Assembly: GCA_027946555.1 (NCBI GenBank)
Contig: JAPEVC010000207.1
Location: 1 to 63,623, forward strand
Length of the DNA: 63,623 bases
Reading direction: 5' to 3'
Source of the DNA: Gnomoniopsis sp. IMI 355080
Lineage: Eukaryota > Ascomycota > Sordariomycetes > Diaporthales > Gnomoniaceae
The first letter of the stretch is position 1. Each line of letters begins with the position of its first letter. A program made the translations under genes and the position numbers. This document shows positions 45,655-58,000 of this stretch, one piece after another. The notes below the pieces were generated by a model. That model searched no databases. It had not been told where the DNA came from and worked only from the letters and a program-made list of their open reading frames with translations.

Positions 45655-46296
45655 ATGTCCGGCACAGGCCCCGAGTCGATCCCTGTGTCCGCCGACCCGC
45701 GCTCCAAGCGGCCCACAAAAAAGCGCGCCCTGACCCCAGTATCTGCGCAAGCCTCGCAGCTCGACACACTCTTTGCGCGGCCCGACCAAGAGATCCGCAT
45801 CCCCCCTTCCTCGACGCAGCAGAAGCGCCACCTGCCGCTCCCGCCTGAGATCGTCACCAACGTCCAGGGCTCTTCCGCCGGTGCGGGCAGTGGCGAGTTC
45901 CACGTGTACAAGGCGGCGCGGAGACGGGAGAATGAGCGGCTGCGGTTGATGGACGAGGAGGTGCGGGCGGAGGAGGAGCAGCGCGAGTTTGAGACCAAGA
46001 GGAAAGAGCGGGAGGAGGAGGATCGTGCCAAGACAGAGAGGAATCGGCTGAAGAGGGAGAAGATGAAGGCTAGAAAGGAGAAGGCGAAGGCGGGTAAGAA
46101 AGGTGGTGGGAAGCAGGCGGATGCTGCAGGTGGAAATCCCGGCGGAGGCGTTAAGGCAAGGGCTAATGGGGCGAGTAAAGATGTTGAGGATGTCGAGGCC
46201 GAAAACGAAAAGATGGACGTTGATACCAAGGCCGACGCCGCGGCGCCGATTGCGACGGCCGATACTCCAGGCCTACTCATCCACGACGATGATTGA
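45655..46296 (+). CDS. PRKRIP1-like (DUF1168) splicing-associated protein
   Basis: Single exon, 213 residues. The DUF1168 core VQGSSAGAGSGEFHVYKAARRRENERLRLMDEE (about 67-100, given here by its ends VQGSSAGAGSGEF and RRRENERLRL) is followed by a long basic/acidic helix with KREKMKARKEKAKAGKK, and an acidic tail. Human PRKRIP1 is a component of the catalytic spliceosome that bridges the U2 snRNP and the step II complex, and the fungal proteins share the core. It is expected in the nucleus. It is convergent with CCT3, with only 183 bp between stop codons. Confidence 0.88.
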   Translation: MSGTGPESIPVSADPRSKRPTKKRALTPVSAQASQLDTLFARPDQEIRIPPSSTQQKRHLPLPPEIVTNVQGSSAGAGSGEFHVYKAARRRENERLRLMDEEVRAEEEQREFETKRKEREEEDRAKTERNRLKREKMKARKEKAKAGKKGGGKQADAAGGNPGGGVKARANGASKDVEDVEAENEKMDVDTKADAAAPIATADTPGLLIHDDD

Positions 46297-46479
46297 AGTC
46301 ACTTTTCTTTGGACACAGCGACAAAGAGAGACTGCAGGACACTACGATCCACGATGCTGCGAAGAGGTCCTTTCTTTTTTTTCCCTACCTGGGCCAAGAT
46401 CTATGGGTAATACACAGGGTATGCTTTTCGTGCCAACATATCGTTCCTCCGAAAGTAGCAACCTCTAATCTCACACCTC

Positions 46480-48433
46480 TCAGTCCTCGCCACCTCCACC
46501 AGTGCCAACTCCAGGCGGCGCCTTCTTCGCACTGCAGATGTCGTCGACACGAAGCAGCAGACAAGCAGCCTGGGTGAGGAACAAGTTAGCTAGCTGCTCA
46601 TAGTTATCCGAATCACGAAATTGCATGGCACAACATACCTCAATAGCCGTCTTGATGCTCTGCAGCTTGATAGCCTGTGGCTCCCACACACCGTATTCCT
46701 TCATGTCCGCCAGGGCACCTGTGTCACCATTGATGCCCCATGAGCTCAGCCCCTCGGCATGCTTCGCGCGCAGGTCTGTGAGTACCCGCACAGGGCTTGC
46801 ACCAGCATTCTGGATCAGTGTCCGAGGGATGACCTCCATCGCCTCGGCCACAGCCTTGTATGGCCATTGCTGCACACCCTCGACGCTCTTAGCCTTCTCA
46901 CCAAGTCTCACCGAGACAGCCATTTCTGTCGCACCACCACCAGGGGATAGGCGCGGGTGGAACATGACGTTGCGAGCCACGCCCATGGCGTCCTGCAGGT
47001 TACGCTCAATCTCGTTGAGAACATCCTTGGAAGGGCCACGCAGGAGCACAGTACAGGCCTTGGGATCCTGGCACTTGGTCAAGAAGGTGAAGTACTCGTC
47101 ACCAATCTTCTCGATCTCGAACAGGCCGCACTTGGTACCGACATCCGACTCTTGTAGGTCTTCTACTCGGTTGACGATGGTGGCGCCGGTTGCGCGGGCA
47201 ATTCTGTTATTATCCGTCTTTCGTACACGACGTAGAGCAGTGATATTGGCCTTCATGAAGTAGTGTTGAGCGAGATCTGTAGCATGTCAGTAAAGGCGCG
47301 TAACATAGGCGTGCTGGTATCCGTACCTGACACTCCCTTCTCCGTGATGACGAGATCCGGCTTGACGGACAAGATTGCCTCGCACATGGCCTTGACCTGT
47401 TCCTCCTCAATCTGCAATATCCGCTGCCAGTCCTCCTCTTTCGAGATCTCAATGTTCGTCTGCGACTCGCCCTTCTTGTATTCGAGCGGGCAGTCAAGCA
47501 ATACGATTCTGGGATTTTCAATCTTCCTCCGCATCTTGGGGTGTGTGATATCCTTGTTGAGCATGACTCCATCCAGCACTTTGCTATCCTCGATCTCGCC
47601 GCCGGGCACCTTCTCAACTCGAGCGTACCGCTTGATGTCAACCTCGGTCTTGCCGTTGCCAGCCTCCCAGCTCACAGTCCGCACGGCCTTGAGGGCGAGG
47701 CCGCACATCAGATCCGACCACCGTGAGACGAACTTGGTGCCGATGGCCGAGGATATCAGTCCGTACATGGCCTTGTCGTCATTGATCTCGATCGGGAGGG
47801 AGACTTCTTCGATGATGTCTAGGGCATCGGCGAGGGCACGCTTGAAGGCAGAGATGATCACGACAGGGTGGATGTTGCGCTCGAGTTGGGGTACAGACTG
47901 TGCCAGTATCTCACCAGCTGGTTGTAACGTTAGTAGTTCGCTTGAGTTTCGTAGAGTTGGTTCCTCAACACATACCCAGAATGATGACTGTGGTGGTTCC
48001 ATCGCCAACCTCTTCGTCCTGAGTCCGGCTGAGTTCGATCATGCTCTTCGCAGCGGGGTGAGACACCTCGATCTCTCGCAGGATGGCATGGCCGTCGTTG
48101 GTAAGTACGATGCCCCCCATGGGATCCAGTAGCATCTTCAGCATAGCCTTAGGACCGAGACATGATCGAATAATGTCGGCGACACTGTTGTAGACGGTGG
48201 TCAGGAGTCTGTTTGCTGCATTCACGCGATCGAGGGTTCTGGTTGCAGATGCTCACATCTTTGCTGCGCTAATGTTGGACAACTGTGCTCTCCTGCCGGT
48301 TTGCCTCTCACCGGCATTGGTATCTGGAGATGGCTGCGCGTCAGTCCAAATTTCGTCCCCTGGCTAGTTCGATAGCTTCCGAGAGCTTCATAGTGGGGGT
48401 CCACGTACTCATTACCACCACTGGGGCCTGCAT
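46480..48433 (-). CDS. CCT3: Chaperonin CCT/TRiC gamma subunit
   Basis: Six exons read downward: 48433-48409 (25 nt), 48323-48257, 48184-47976, 47917-47327, 47276-46639 and 46569-46480, giving 539 residues, the standard length, with frame kept throughout. The N-terminus reads MQAPVVVM-NTNAGERQTGRRAQ, then IVADIIRSCLGPKAMLKMLLD, LTNDGHAILREI and the ATPase motif GDGTTT. The apical domain holds KMRRKIENPRIVLLDCPLEYKK, and ARNVMFHPRLSPGGGATEMA and WGINGDTGALADM belong to the equatorial half. The cytosolic ring folds actin and tubulin. The 5' end is cut into very small exons with introns in the first 30 codons, typical of the gene in filamentous ascomycetes. Confidence 0.95.
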
Positions 48434-51400
48434 CTTGATTTTCAGCAGCAGAACGAGCAGTCAGAAAAGCTTGCAAGAAGACCGAGTGCAGTTCGGTGGC
48501 GAAGGGAGGTTTGCAAGATGTCGGAAGCCTGGTCGTGTGAAGCAGAGCACGTTGAAGGAGTGTCTACTTGACGAGCCCCGCCAGAGAAAATAACCATGGT
48601 TGCAGGGGTGCCGCGAGCGGGTCGCGCCACTCAGGCTTCGAACCGTGTGCCGCCACGGCAGCGCTAGAGGCGCGTTTAGACGCGCCTATCCCAACTTCAA
48701 CTTCACGACGACCTATCGGTTTTTCAATTTGTCCTTCGTATGGGAAATCATTAGGGTGAGATATTTGGAAATTAATTAGCCAAGAATGTCTTGGCACTGT
48801 TTTCATTGCTTCACTCGGTGTAATTAGGAGAACGAGGATTGTCCACTTGAGGACGCACATACTTTGCCTATGGATACACGCCATAGTAGTTGATTGCAAA
48901 GTCAAGGGTGACGTGACTACGGGAGTCGAACATGCCGCCAAGACAAGTTGGGACACTTTCTGCTGCTTCTGTCCATTCAGGTTTCAATGTACCGCTCCAT
49001 GCCTCTGCATAGGTACCGACTAGATAGGAACGCCAGCCCTAGGGTAGAGCCATCCACTGGTGGAGAAAGCATGGGAAACAATCGAATATGTGACAAGGGA
49101 AAATCATCTCGAAGGGCAGAGACTATGACCATTCTCTTCAAATCTTATTCAGCCTCTTCAAATTCAACAAAGGACGGCTTCATCGAGTGACCTGCAACTC
49201 ATCCAGTCTATCTGAGGATCTGACCGAGCGAGACGATCACGACCCTGCTGATGCTCAATATGGGCTGAGTAGTCGCAAATACGGGAGTAATATTGACTGC
49301 GTGTCTCATGTTTTCTTTATGCAAGGCTGATATGGATTTCTGAGCAACAACATAGATGCATCCTCATAAACCGTGGCGGCCAAATGAAAGGTGTAGAGGA
49401 TCCTGGGTAATCTGAGCGCATCGACTCTCTAAGCGACGTCGCCAGTCCATCTTCGCAAAGTCGAGCCTCCCGCCTTTTCCTGCGAGCTATACTTGCCTAG
49501 GTAGTCATACTGATGGATACAGCAATATATTTTCCTCATGGCTTGATTTTCGTCTCCCCCCCCCCCCATTTGAACCCATTCATAATGTAGTATGTACAAG
49601 ACACCCAAGCATGGCAATTGCCGCCATCTCATGCAATAACACGTTCAGAATCATACCCACTCGCTCAGTGGCAATCTATCGTCTCTGAAAACTCCAAGTC
49701 ATGGTGCCAAAAGTTGTCAGACCTTGCTGCGGTTGCCCGGCCACACCTTCCCCGCCCCTAACAACCCAACGCACATGCGCTTGCCTCGTCATTTTGCGCG
49801 TCAATAATCTCACCTGGTGATTCGACCTCGAAGGTGAACAAAAACACGAAATAAAGTCCAAAAAGGAATGGCAAAAATGCAAAAGAGTTCGGCGCGGCGA
49901 GAACGCTGCCTAATCTCTTGTCGAACGTAATACGCAATCCCTCCGCACATAGGCTACCAGGGATCGAACTCAATACCTCCGGGTCTCGCTTGAGCTATAA
50001 TGCTCCCCGAATACCACTACACCATGTTGTTCAATATAGGACGCACATGTGTAGGGCGAAAGAATCACTTTGAGACCAAACTATATACTGTATGTCACAC
50101 CTAAAGGTGAATATTCTCGATCACCTGCCAACCCCCCTCCCCCAAACCCGACTTCCAGCCAGTCAGCCGTTTGCAGAACAGGTCGAGTAACTACGCCAAC
50201 ATCATCAAGATTCCATGGTCTGAATTCCGGGAATGTCTTTAGGAAAATAATTTCACGATTTGCATGCTTCAGTCATCAAGAATTGTCTCCAGGAACCTAA
50301 AGAACATTGGGAGTATCTTCGCAAAGTGGCCTTGACTCCATGAAGCTGGATCGGCGTCTTCAACGCCACCAAACCCACTACTTCTGCCACAGAAGTGTGC
50401 CCAATAATTGGGACATTACTCCGGGGATGGTTTCAGAGATCAATGGTCTTCCTGGCTGTGGCATATTCACCTGAAGATCTACCTACGTAGTTCCGCAGAA
50501 CGTCGTGTGTCCAACCATATGGAAACTTTGTAATTGCGCGTCTTCTTGACATTCCCACTGACCATTACCTGGACCGAGCATTCTCGTCTTGAGCATCAGG
50601 TCTCCAGAAAACACTGATTGGTCCTCGGCGAGCTCGGCTTCATGAAGTATTGGTTTGGTAGCATCAGCACACGGCGAACACACAAGGCTCCCATTGGGAG
50701 CCCGGCAGAAGACAGTAATAACCAAGCCGCATATACCTACCACCCTGCAGGGGGGGGATGCCCTCAACTTACTTGGAAGGCAACGTTGACAAATACACTG
50801 TGACTTCACGACATTCTCCGAGGATTCTGACGGTCATTTCACTTGCCGACCGTGTCTCCCAGGTGCACAAAGGATCCCAAGGTCGTGATAGACGCAAATG
50901 TCGATGGTGCTTACGCTCCACGGACTCCTTGGTCATACAATGAAACTTTCAGGGACTGCAAGCTTGAGAACCTCCTGGCAGGCTCTAAGAGCTCGTAACA
51001 TATGCAGACTGTGCCGCACGGATTGTGGAGACTCGCTCACCGCACGCTGCCTTCTCTACTAGGGGCCTACATCGTATTGCAGACTCAAGACACTCGCTTT
51101 GAGCCGAAGACGGGTCTAATCATCAAAAACCGGTATATCAATCCTTCAAGCTCGGAGCTCTTGACTGAATATGCAACCCGTTCCAGAATACAAGCCAACC
51201 CCCACACCTGCACCCGCACAATACTATGTAAATGTGTTTAAGCGGTCTAGCGTTCGCAGGACGTTGGGGAGCCACTCCCTTGTCTGTCACCTACCCTGTC
51301 CAAGTGCTCAATCGGCAGTGTCACAATTGGCATGCAGTGGTAGCATTTTGGTTTGGCCCGAGACGCACAGATGCGTCCATAATCCTGTATTGCCCGTCAA

Positions 51401-54400
51401 ATTCCACTCCCGTGCGTGAATTTTTGCGTCGTCCTGTCCAAGAGGATCATTGCCCTGGCAAAGAAGTCCCTTCAACCAGCCTCTTGTTGGTCGTATTGCC
51501 CTTCCTATGCCTACCTTGAGGTCACACTAAGAGTTCAAAAGGATGCCACTAAGTCTCGATATAATGATCGATCATCTAGTGAACCAAAGTTGGCAAATAT
51601 TTGCGACGTGATGATGGTCCTTGGCCAAAGCTGTGGTGCTACATCGCCGACATATGATCTGCGCCAGGATGGACATTTGAACTGCGGGATAGAATGACAG
51701 ATGTCAAAATGAAGAGCGGAACCGGCAGTACGCCGGAGCAGCGACAAGCTTTAGGCCAAAGCCACTGCGACGCCTGCACCACAGCTCAGGGCAGCGGCTG
51801 TGGATCACAAACCTGGGCGCGTGGACGGACTTCGGAGGAGTCCAGTGGGATTCTTGGGACGAGTTCTTGGGCCCCAAAAATACCACGCCAAGGAAAACGT
51901 TAAGCAGAAGCGACGCTCACAATCCACGGGCATCGATGACTCCAAGAGTCAGTATGTTGATCCGCCTTGGGAGAAGTGTCACGGGAAATGGTCGGCGAGG
52001 AGATATATTCAAGGATCGAATCAAGGACAGAACAAACTTTCCAGTCATGACCGTACGATCCTCCCCCACCGGTTTGCTCTCTTGATCGGATGTACGGGAG
52101 GTACTGGCGTTCCGACTCCACTGCAGGCCATTTCGGCATCAGCTTGGACCACTTGCCGGTTCTGGATGCCCACGCGATGCGGGAGCAAATCCTATGATCG
52201 GCTTCGAACTTGTTTTATCAGACATCGGAGCAGGGCCTGCAAATTGTGCCATTGCAGCGTTTGCCTTCTTCTTTTCATGAGGTTAGGGGTCATCCTATCC
52301 CATGCGCTGCCTGGGAGCGGGCGAACCCGCAAAGCAAGCAGCAAGACCTTTCCTTGCGGAGTTGACGGCGAAAGGGTACCCCATCACCTTGGATCGTCGG
52401 GGGGTTACCGGTTCCTTGCATCAACTCGTGTCATCCTGGGAAGTGCTGAAGAAATCCATGTCGTATATAGATGAAATGCAACGCAATTCCAAGGCGAAGA
52501 GTCGTCCTCGCTGCGACGCTCGTGCTGTTAGGAGGAGGCTCGCTACATCTCACGGAGATTGGGATGGGAATAATGCAGGGTCTTTTTAGGGCTAAGGTCT
52601 CGTAATGCAATAAAGTGAGGCGGCTAGGAAGTGGTGCGTGAAGAGGCCTAGTACGTAGGGAATGATTTGCTAGAAATTGCCCCGAGGCTTGGATGACAGG
52701 ATTACACCATGATGGTACATGCGGCAGTACTCAGCACCACATACAAGTAGTAAGGATATGCCAATATGGTAAATGGGATGTTCCATGAATGCGAATCGGG
52801 GCGGCATCTACACCTAACCTGTTTCGGCACAAAGAGCCGCTAGACGATCGGGACGAGGATCCCACAAGTCACATAAGCTCCTGTTTTGCTTGGCATCGCT
52901 AGGGTTGGGCCGCTCCAGCGATTCCTCTTCCCTCTGCGTTGACTCAAGAATTGATGCGAGATTTACTTCGAGGAGCCATGCATTAAGTATCGCCGCACAC
53001 AGTTATCCTCTCTTCTTGCCATCACTTCTAGCAGTGGCCTCTTAGAGGTTACCTGTGTACTGTACTTGCTAGATATAGAGGTACGGCTTGGCTGACGCTG
53101 TGTTTGAGTCTCTTGACGCTTTGTCGCGACTCGCGAGACCCTTGCCAATGACGTAGTGTTTTGCAGGGCGATCTTCTTAGTACCTAGGTATCCGTAAGGA
53201 TTTCCTGCCACCCATCAGCAGGCAATATTAATAACAAGTCCTCTCCCCACCACCAATATCTTGAGAGAACAGTCCCTAGCGCCAAACTTTTGGGGCGAAA
53301 CTTTTGGTAAAGCTTCCCGGGAGCCTCACACCCATCATATACCTAGTATATAAATATTTACTTGTACCAAGGCGTATGTATCTTCGAGTCATTCATATCA
53401 CGACTATGCTCCATCATACATCCACCATAGGACCTACTCAATGGCACGAGGCAGCGAGTTGAGAATGGTATTGGTAGGATGGAGGAAGCTGGCATAGAAG
53501 TATCATGCTGAATTTGGAATCATTTTGTTATAATACTCAGCGCTGCACAAGCATGTACAAGAATTTTGTCGTCGTACCGACCTGGCACAGATTCAGCATG
53601 GAATCGTCGGCGGCATCTTCCAGACGACAATGTTGGATCGGCGATCCTGTCGGGTCGTGAGTTTGACGGTGAGGGTGCTGCATGTATGACATCCGATGTC
53701 GTTGCTTCTCGATCTTGCTTATTTCAGTGTGTTGGGCTATCAGAGAGGATCGCCCAACGTGCTGTTTTAATGAATTTCCCTGCCGAGTGGCCTGTAAGGG
53801 GGAATCCCTGGACTACATGTGTGATAGGATGGATGAGATTGAGGGACGTGGGAGGCTGAGAGAGGTCGTGAATGCCCAAGAGGCAGCTGACTTTCAATAG
53901 AACCTCTAGCAGGCGCACAAATGCCAAGGGTTTTACGAACCTACGGGTCGTGCTGTTATTTTAGAACCGGGCCTACCTCAACATTGTCATTCGACTCGTG
54001 ACAGGTACAGTACTTGTGTCTGCACATATAGAATGTCTATGTGTTCCGCAATGCTTCCAAACCTAGCTGCATTGCGTCCTGTAAGACAGAGTTTTCTGCA
54101 GCGTTCGGCGTCACAGCGTCCGAGATGCTGCTGTGGTCCTCCGTCCACCCAGGGCAACTGTGGATTTTAACAGTCCGGAGAGAGCACGGACGAGTCATAT
54201 TTGTACAAAGGAAAAAGTAGGGAGTCTTGTTTGGCTATATTATTGATTTATGTTGACTGGTGTTGTTTTGTGGCTTGCCTGCTTGCTTGCTCGGTTGGGA
54301 CTAGGTAGATTGTCCTTGCGCTGTAGCCCCTGCCCTTGGCTTTTCCGCCTTTCACTTTTCACTGTTCACTGCTCACTGTCCACTGCCCACTTGCCTACCT

Positions 54401-55095
54401 CCGTACGTAGGTACTGCCTGCTACTACCTCCCCCACCCATGCGACGCAACTGCGGGTGCGCACCCTTGGCTACGTCATACTGTCCAACCTTTCAAGGCAC
54501 CGCGTAGTAATTCGCACCGGCCAGACCTCGTCAATTCTGGCTCCAGAGCCCAGTGTGTCTCGAGTCAATCTTTCCTGGCAGTCTCTAGCTCCGGCACGCC
54601 TGCGAATTACGCCCTTTCGCCCTCCACTTGCCTCCCAGCTGGTCATCCATCCCACCCTCAAAATCCATGATTGGTGTGACTAGAATACAGTAGACGTCTG
54701 GTTGCCCGTGTCCAGCAAACTGCGTCTCGCGTCACTCGCTCCAAAAGAAGCGCTGTCAAGCCGCCTCGGCTTGCCTTGCAACCCCCCCAAACGCCACGCC
54801 TGACGCCGTGACTGACGACCACTGCTATACTTTCGTCTCCTTCCTACCCGAGTTGGTTTTTTGTTACCCTGTTACCGTCACCTCCAACCTTATTCCTCCG
54901 CGCTACCATTATCCTCTTCCAAAGGCCTCAGATCCTGTATCCTTCTTTGCCCGGCGCAAGTCTTGACCAGGACCATCACTCTATGCTGTCTGTCTAGTCG
55001 ATAACAGTTTCATCCCACGCCCTGACGCGACTACGTCCGCCACCGGTAATCTCACGATTTCCCTGGGATCATCGACGTCACAGCACGAATGAGGC
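48434..55095. other. 6.7-kb gene-poor region
   Basis: No intact gene was found on either strand. Several open frames of 70-220 codons (for example 51171-51419, 51800-52474, 52302-52589, 53566-53859) lack introns that would join them and show no family resemblance, so they look like chance or decayed coding DNA. It includes a tRNA-like relic (49950-50030), C- and G-runs (49557-49567, about 50751), and one TACCTAGGTA (53181). The last 600 bases are CT-rich and form the leader of the histidine-kinase gene. Confidence 0.5.
49950..50030 (-). other. tRNA-like relic with polymerase III A and B boxes
   Basis: On the minus strand TGGTGTAGTGG (50024-50014) matches box A, and GAGTTCGATCCC (49971-49960) matches box B at usual spacing. 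GCGAGACCCGG between them resembles tRNA-Asp. No acceptor stem forms and the T stem is broken, so this is not a working tRNA. It could be a tRNA pseudogene or the head of a tRNA-derived SINE. Confidence 0.45.
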
Positions 55096-58000
55096 ATGCC
55101 ACAGTCGAACTCCAGCGCCGAGAGCAAAAAAGGCGTGCCCAACCCGAGCCCCTCGCTTAAATCTTCAAGGACAACATCCAGCACTCAACAGGACCAGCAA
55201 TCTAAAAGTGATCCAACGGAGCATGGGATCAGAGGCCCTTCAAATTCTCGAGGAGATGTTTCAACAACGCTAATGTCGGACAACTCCTCCTCAAGAGAGG
55301 GCCAGCCGCCTCTCCGGAGCCCCAAAAACCTTCCCGTCGCCAGGAATTTGCCAGACCCCACCGTCTCTTCGCGGACAATTGATGCGTCTGGAAGCTCCAT
55401 GGCCCGTGGTGGCGCACAACCACCTTCACTCGGTACGGCCGGTGGCGAAGCGGTTCCAAAGAAAATGCAGGAGTCCGATTTGCAAAAACAGTCTGCGAGC
55501 CAGCTGAGTCAATATCGTGAACAGCTAGCCAAGGATATGAAGCGGAATGTGCTTGGTGCAAAGCCTGGCCAGGCTCCAACTCAGTTACCGAAGCGAGTGT
55601 CGCCAATACAAGAGGAGTCTGTCGCAAATTCACCCAGCCAATTCTCATCCGGACCGTCAACCTCTTCGACAAATGCCTCCACAGAGTCTGGCAGGACGAT
55701 TCGCGGGGGCGTCACTCCAGGCTTCATGCCCAAGACGCCGTCCTACCCTTTCCCTCGTGTAGGCACGCCTGGCTACGCTCCATCCTCCTTGCATAAGCCT
55801 TTCACCACACTTTCGCCGACTGGGTCTGCACCAGATTCTCCAGCTTCGTCTGCTGCGGCGACAGCGACCTTTGGAAACACTCGAGCCCATGACAAGCTCC
55901 TGTCCAATCCCTCAACTCCAGCATCGACCATGACGTTCCAGCCTGCTGGTGCATCTCGGGCATCGCAACAGGGAGATAATCTCGACTTTCCTAATCCGAA
56001 CATTTACGAGCTGTCATTGAGGCTGTCTTCCGAACCGGGTCTAGAAGCATGGTGGAAGACTGTCATTCAAATTATGACCGAATGTTACCAGGCGGAAAGA
56101 CTGACCTTGGCCGTTCCCGCTGATGTTACCGACTTGGAAAATGTTCCCTGGGGCCAGAAGGCTACTTATAACAACCGCCAAGAGGACAGCCTAAGCATGG
56201 AGTATCTAGCCGGAGGCAGCAGTTTCATGCCTAGTAGTATTGGCAATGCCTCGGAATCACCTTCAGCAGCTGATGATACCGCAAGATTGCAGGTGCCAAC
56301 CCGTCCCAGGCCACCTTCCCGGCACTCTTACACCGCCTTCGAAGATCAAAAAGAAAAAGATGTCTCCTATACAAGGATTTCAAACTTGCCGAGCAGACCC
56401 AATCTCGTTCCTCGAAGCCAGAGCTTCTATCCTGGGACACCGCACAGTGAGCGATCCCAGGACGATGCGCTGCATATGGGACTTAATCAGCAGACTCTGG
56501 CGGAACATGATGCCGAAGAACAAGTGGCAACTGAGGCATGGGAGGCGCCAGCCCCGGAGATCCCGGTCCAGGGAAGGGTTTTTGAAGTATTACAGGCTCT
56601 GGACTACGAGGCCGATCCGCTCATCGACCACCATGGCGTGGCCAAGGTGATGGAGCGGGGTCGCGTGATTGCTTTGACTCGCAGCTATCCGTATTCTGAA
56701 GAGCCTGCTCCGGTGAAACCCCCAGATGTGAAGGGGACAGGACGAAGCCATTCGCCTGAAGGCTTCAAGAAGCGGGAGAAGAGATTGCGACATGATTCTT
56801 CCACAAAGCTCTCCAATATTCTTAGCTCTGCTCATTCTATGCACTTACAACCCCAGTACAGGAGATCTGGACAACAAAATATCGACCAAATGATCTCGGA
56901 GGGCGAACCGCGTCGGCCACCGACACCGACCTATGAAGAATTCGAGCAAGCACCGCCGTCACCCTGGAGCCAATCACCAGTAAGTTTTCAATATTCGATG
57001 GCAGTGTACTTAATTTGTTAAACACTCACTTGGACCTTGTGGAATAGAGCACTAATGTATAAATAGGCACCGTCACCAGCGATCCGTGCTGATCCAAAAG
57101 ACAATCCTTTCTTCAGTGGCTCTGCGGTAGACGAATCGTCCTTCAACCCCACGATGGGCACGCCAGACTACACGGCAATAGGACCACAGGAAGCTATCGG
57201 GGTAGACAATGCGTGGACAGTTTTGCACATCCCGCTAATACATCCGATACTTTCAAATGCATCTAAACCTTTCAAGCTCGACCCTAAGCTTATGGAACAA
57301 AGGTCCTCTCGCCGAGGGAAAGATCTTGCCGCAGACCTTGACAAAGATTTTGATAAATACAGCGAGCGCGATTCTTCCCAGAAGGAAAGGCAGACCCCCA
57401 TCGCCATATTGTCGATACTCAGCTCCACTATTCCGTACCCCTCGAACTTGAGATATTCTCTCGAGCACTTGGCACCTCATCTTGCAACGTCCTTCTCGCT
57501 CTGCCGCCAATACAGTATTATTGAGTCAGAGGTCACTCGAATGCATCATCGAAGGCCACGTATTGCCGGATTCGGTGCGGTGGACCCAGATGGGAGACCA
57601 ATTATCGATCCTGCGATGCAGCAGTACGCATCGGAAGAGGCGGAACAATCTCTTACTGGAAGTCTCACTAGTCCGAGTGAATATTCTACTCAGTCTCGAA
57701 GCGCGGCAGGGACTCCTGGAGGTACTCCTGGGTGGGAAACGATGGGTTTCGGAGTCGTCACGGACAAACGAGCGCCAGTCTCAAGCCCTGCTCTTGTTGG
57801 TGGCGACAGCTACTTCACAACTAAGTCAAAGACTGGCAGCAAGACTGAGCCTTCTCCGGCCCAGCAACGCGCCCGACGAGGTTCGAAAGGAAGCGTTTCG
57901 TCAGAAAAGCGATCGTCTCTGCGGGCAGTGGAAACAGGCCGCCTAAGCCCAGAAGTATCCGAATTGGAAGCCGTTGAAGATATGTCTGGGCAGATATTGG

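Noticed and set aside
46625..47263. Plus-strand open frame of 212 codons opposite CCT3
   Set aside because: Antisense shadow of CCT3 exon 5; no domain.
47263..48132. Plus-strand open frame of 289 codons opposite CCT3
   Set aside because: It is a mirror of strongly conserved CCT3 exons, crosses their introns, and shows no protein family.
51800..52474. Plus-strand open frame of about 220 codons
   Set aside because: It has no ATG start, no intron support and no resemblance to any family; kept only as possible decayed coding DNA.
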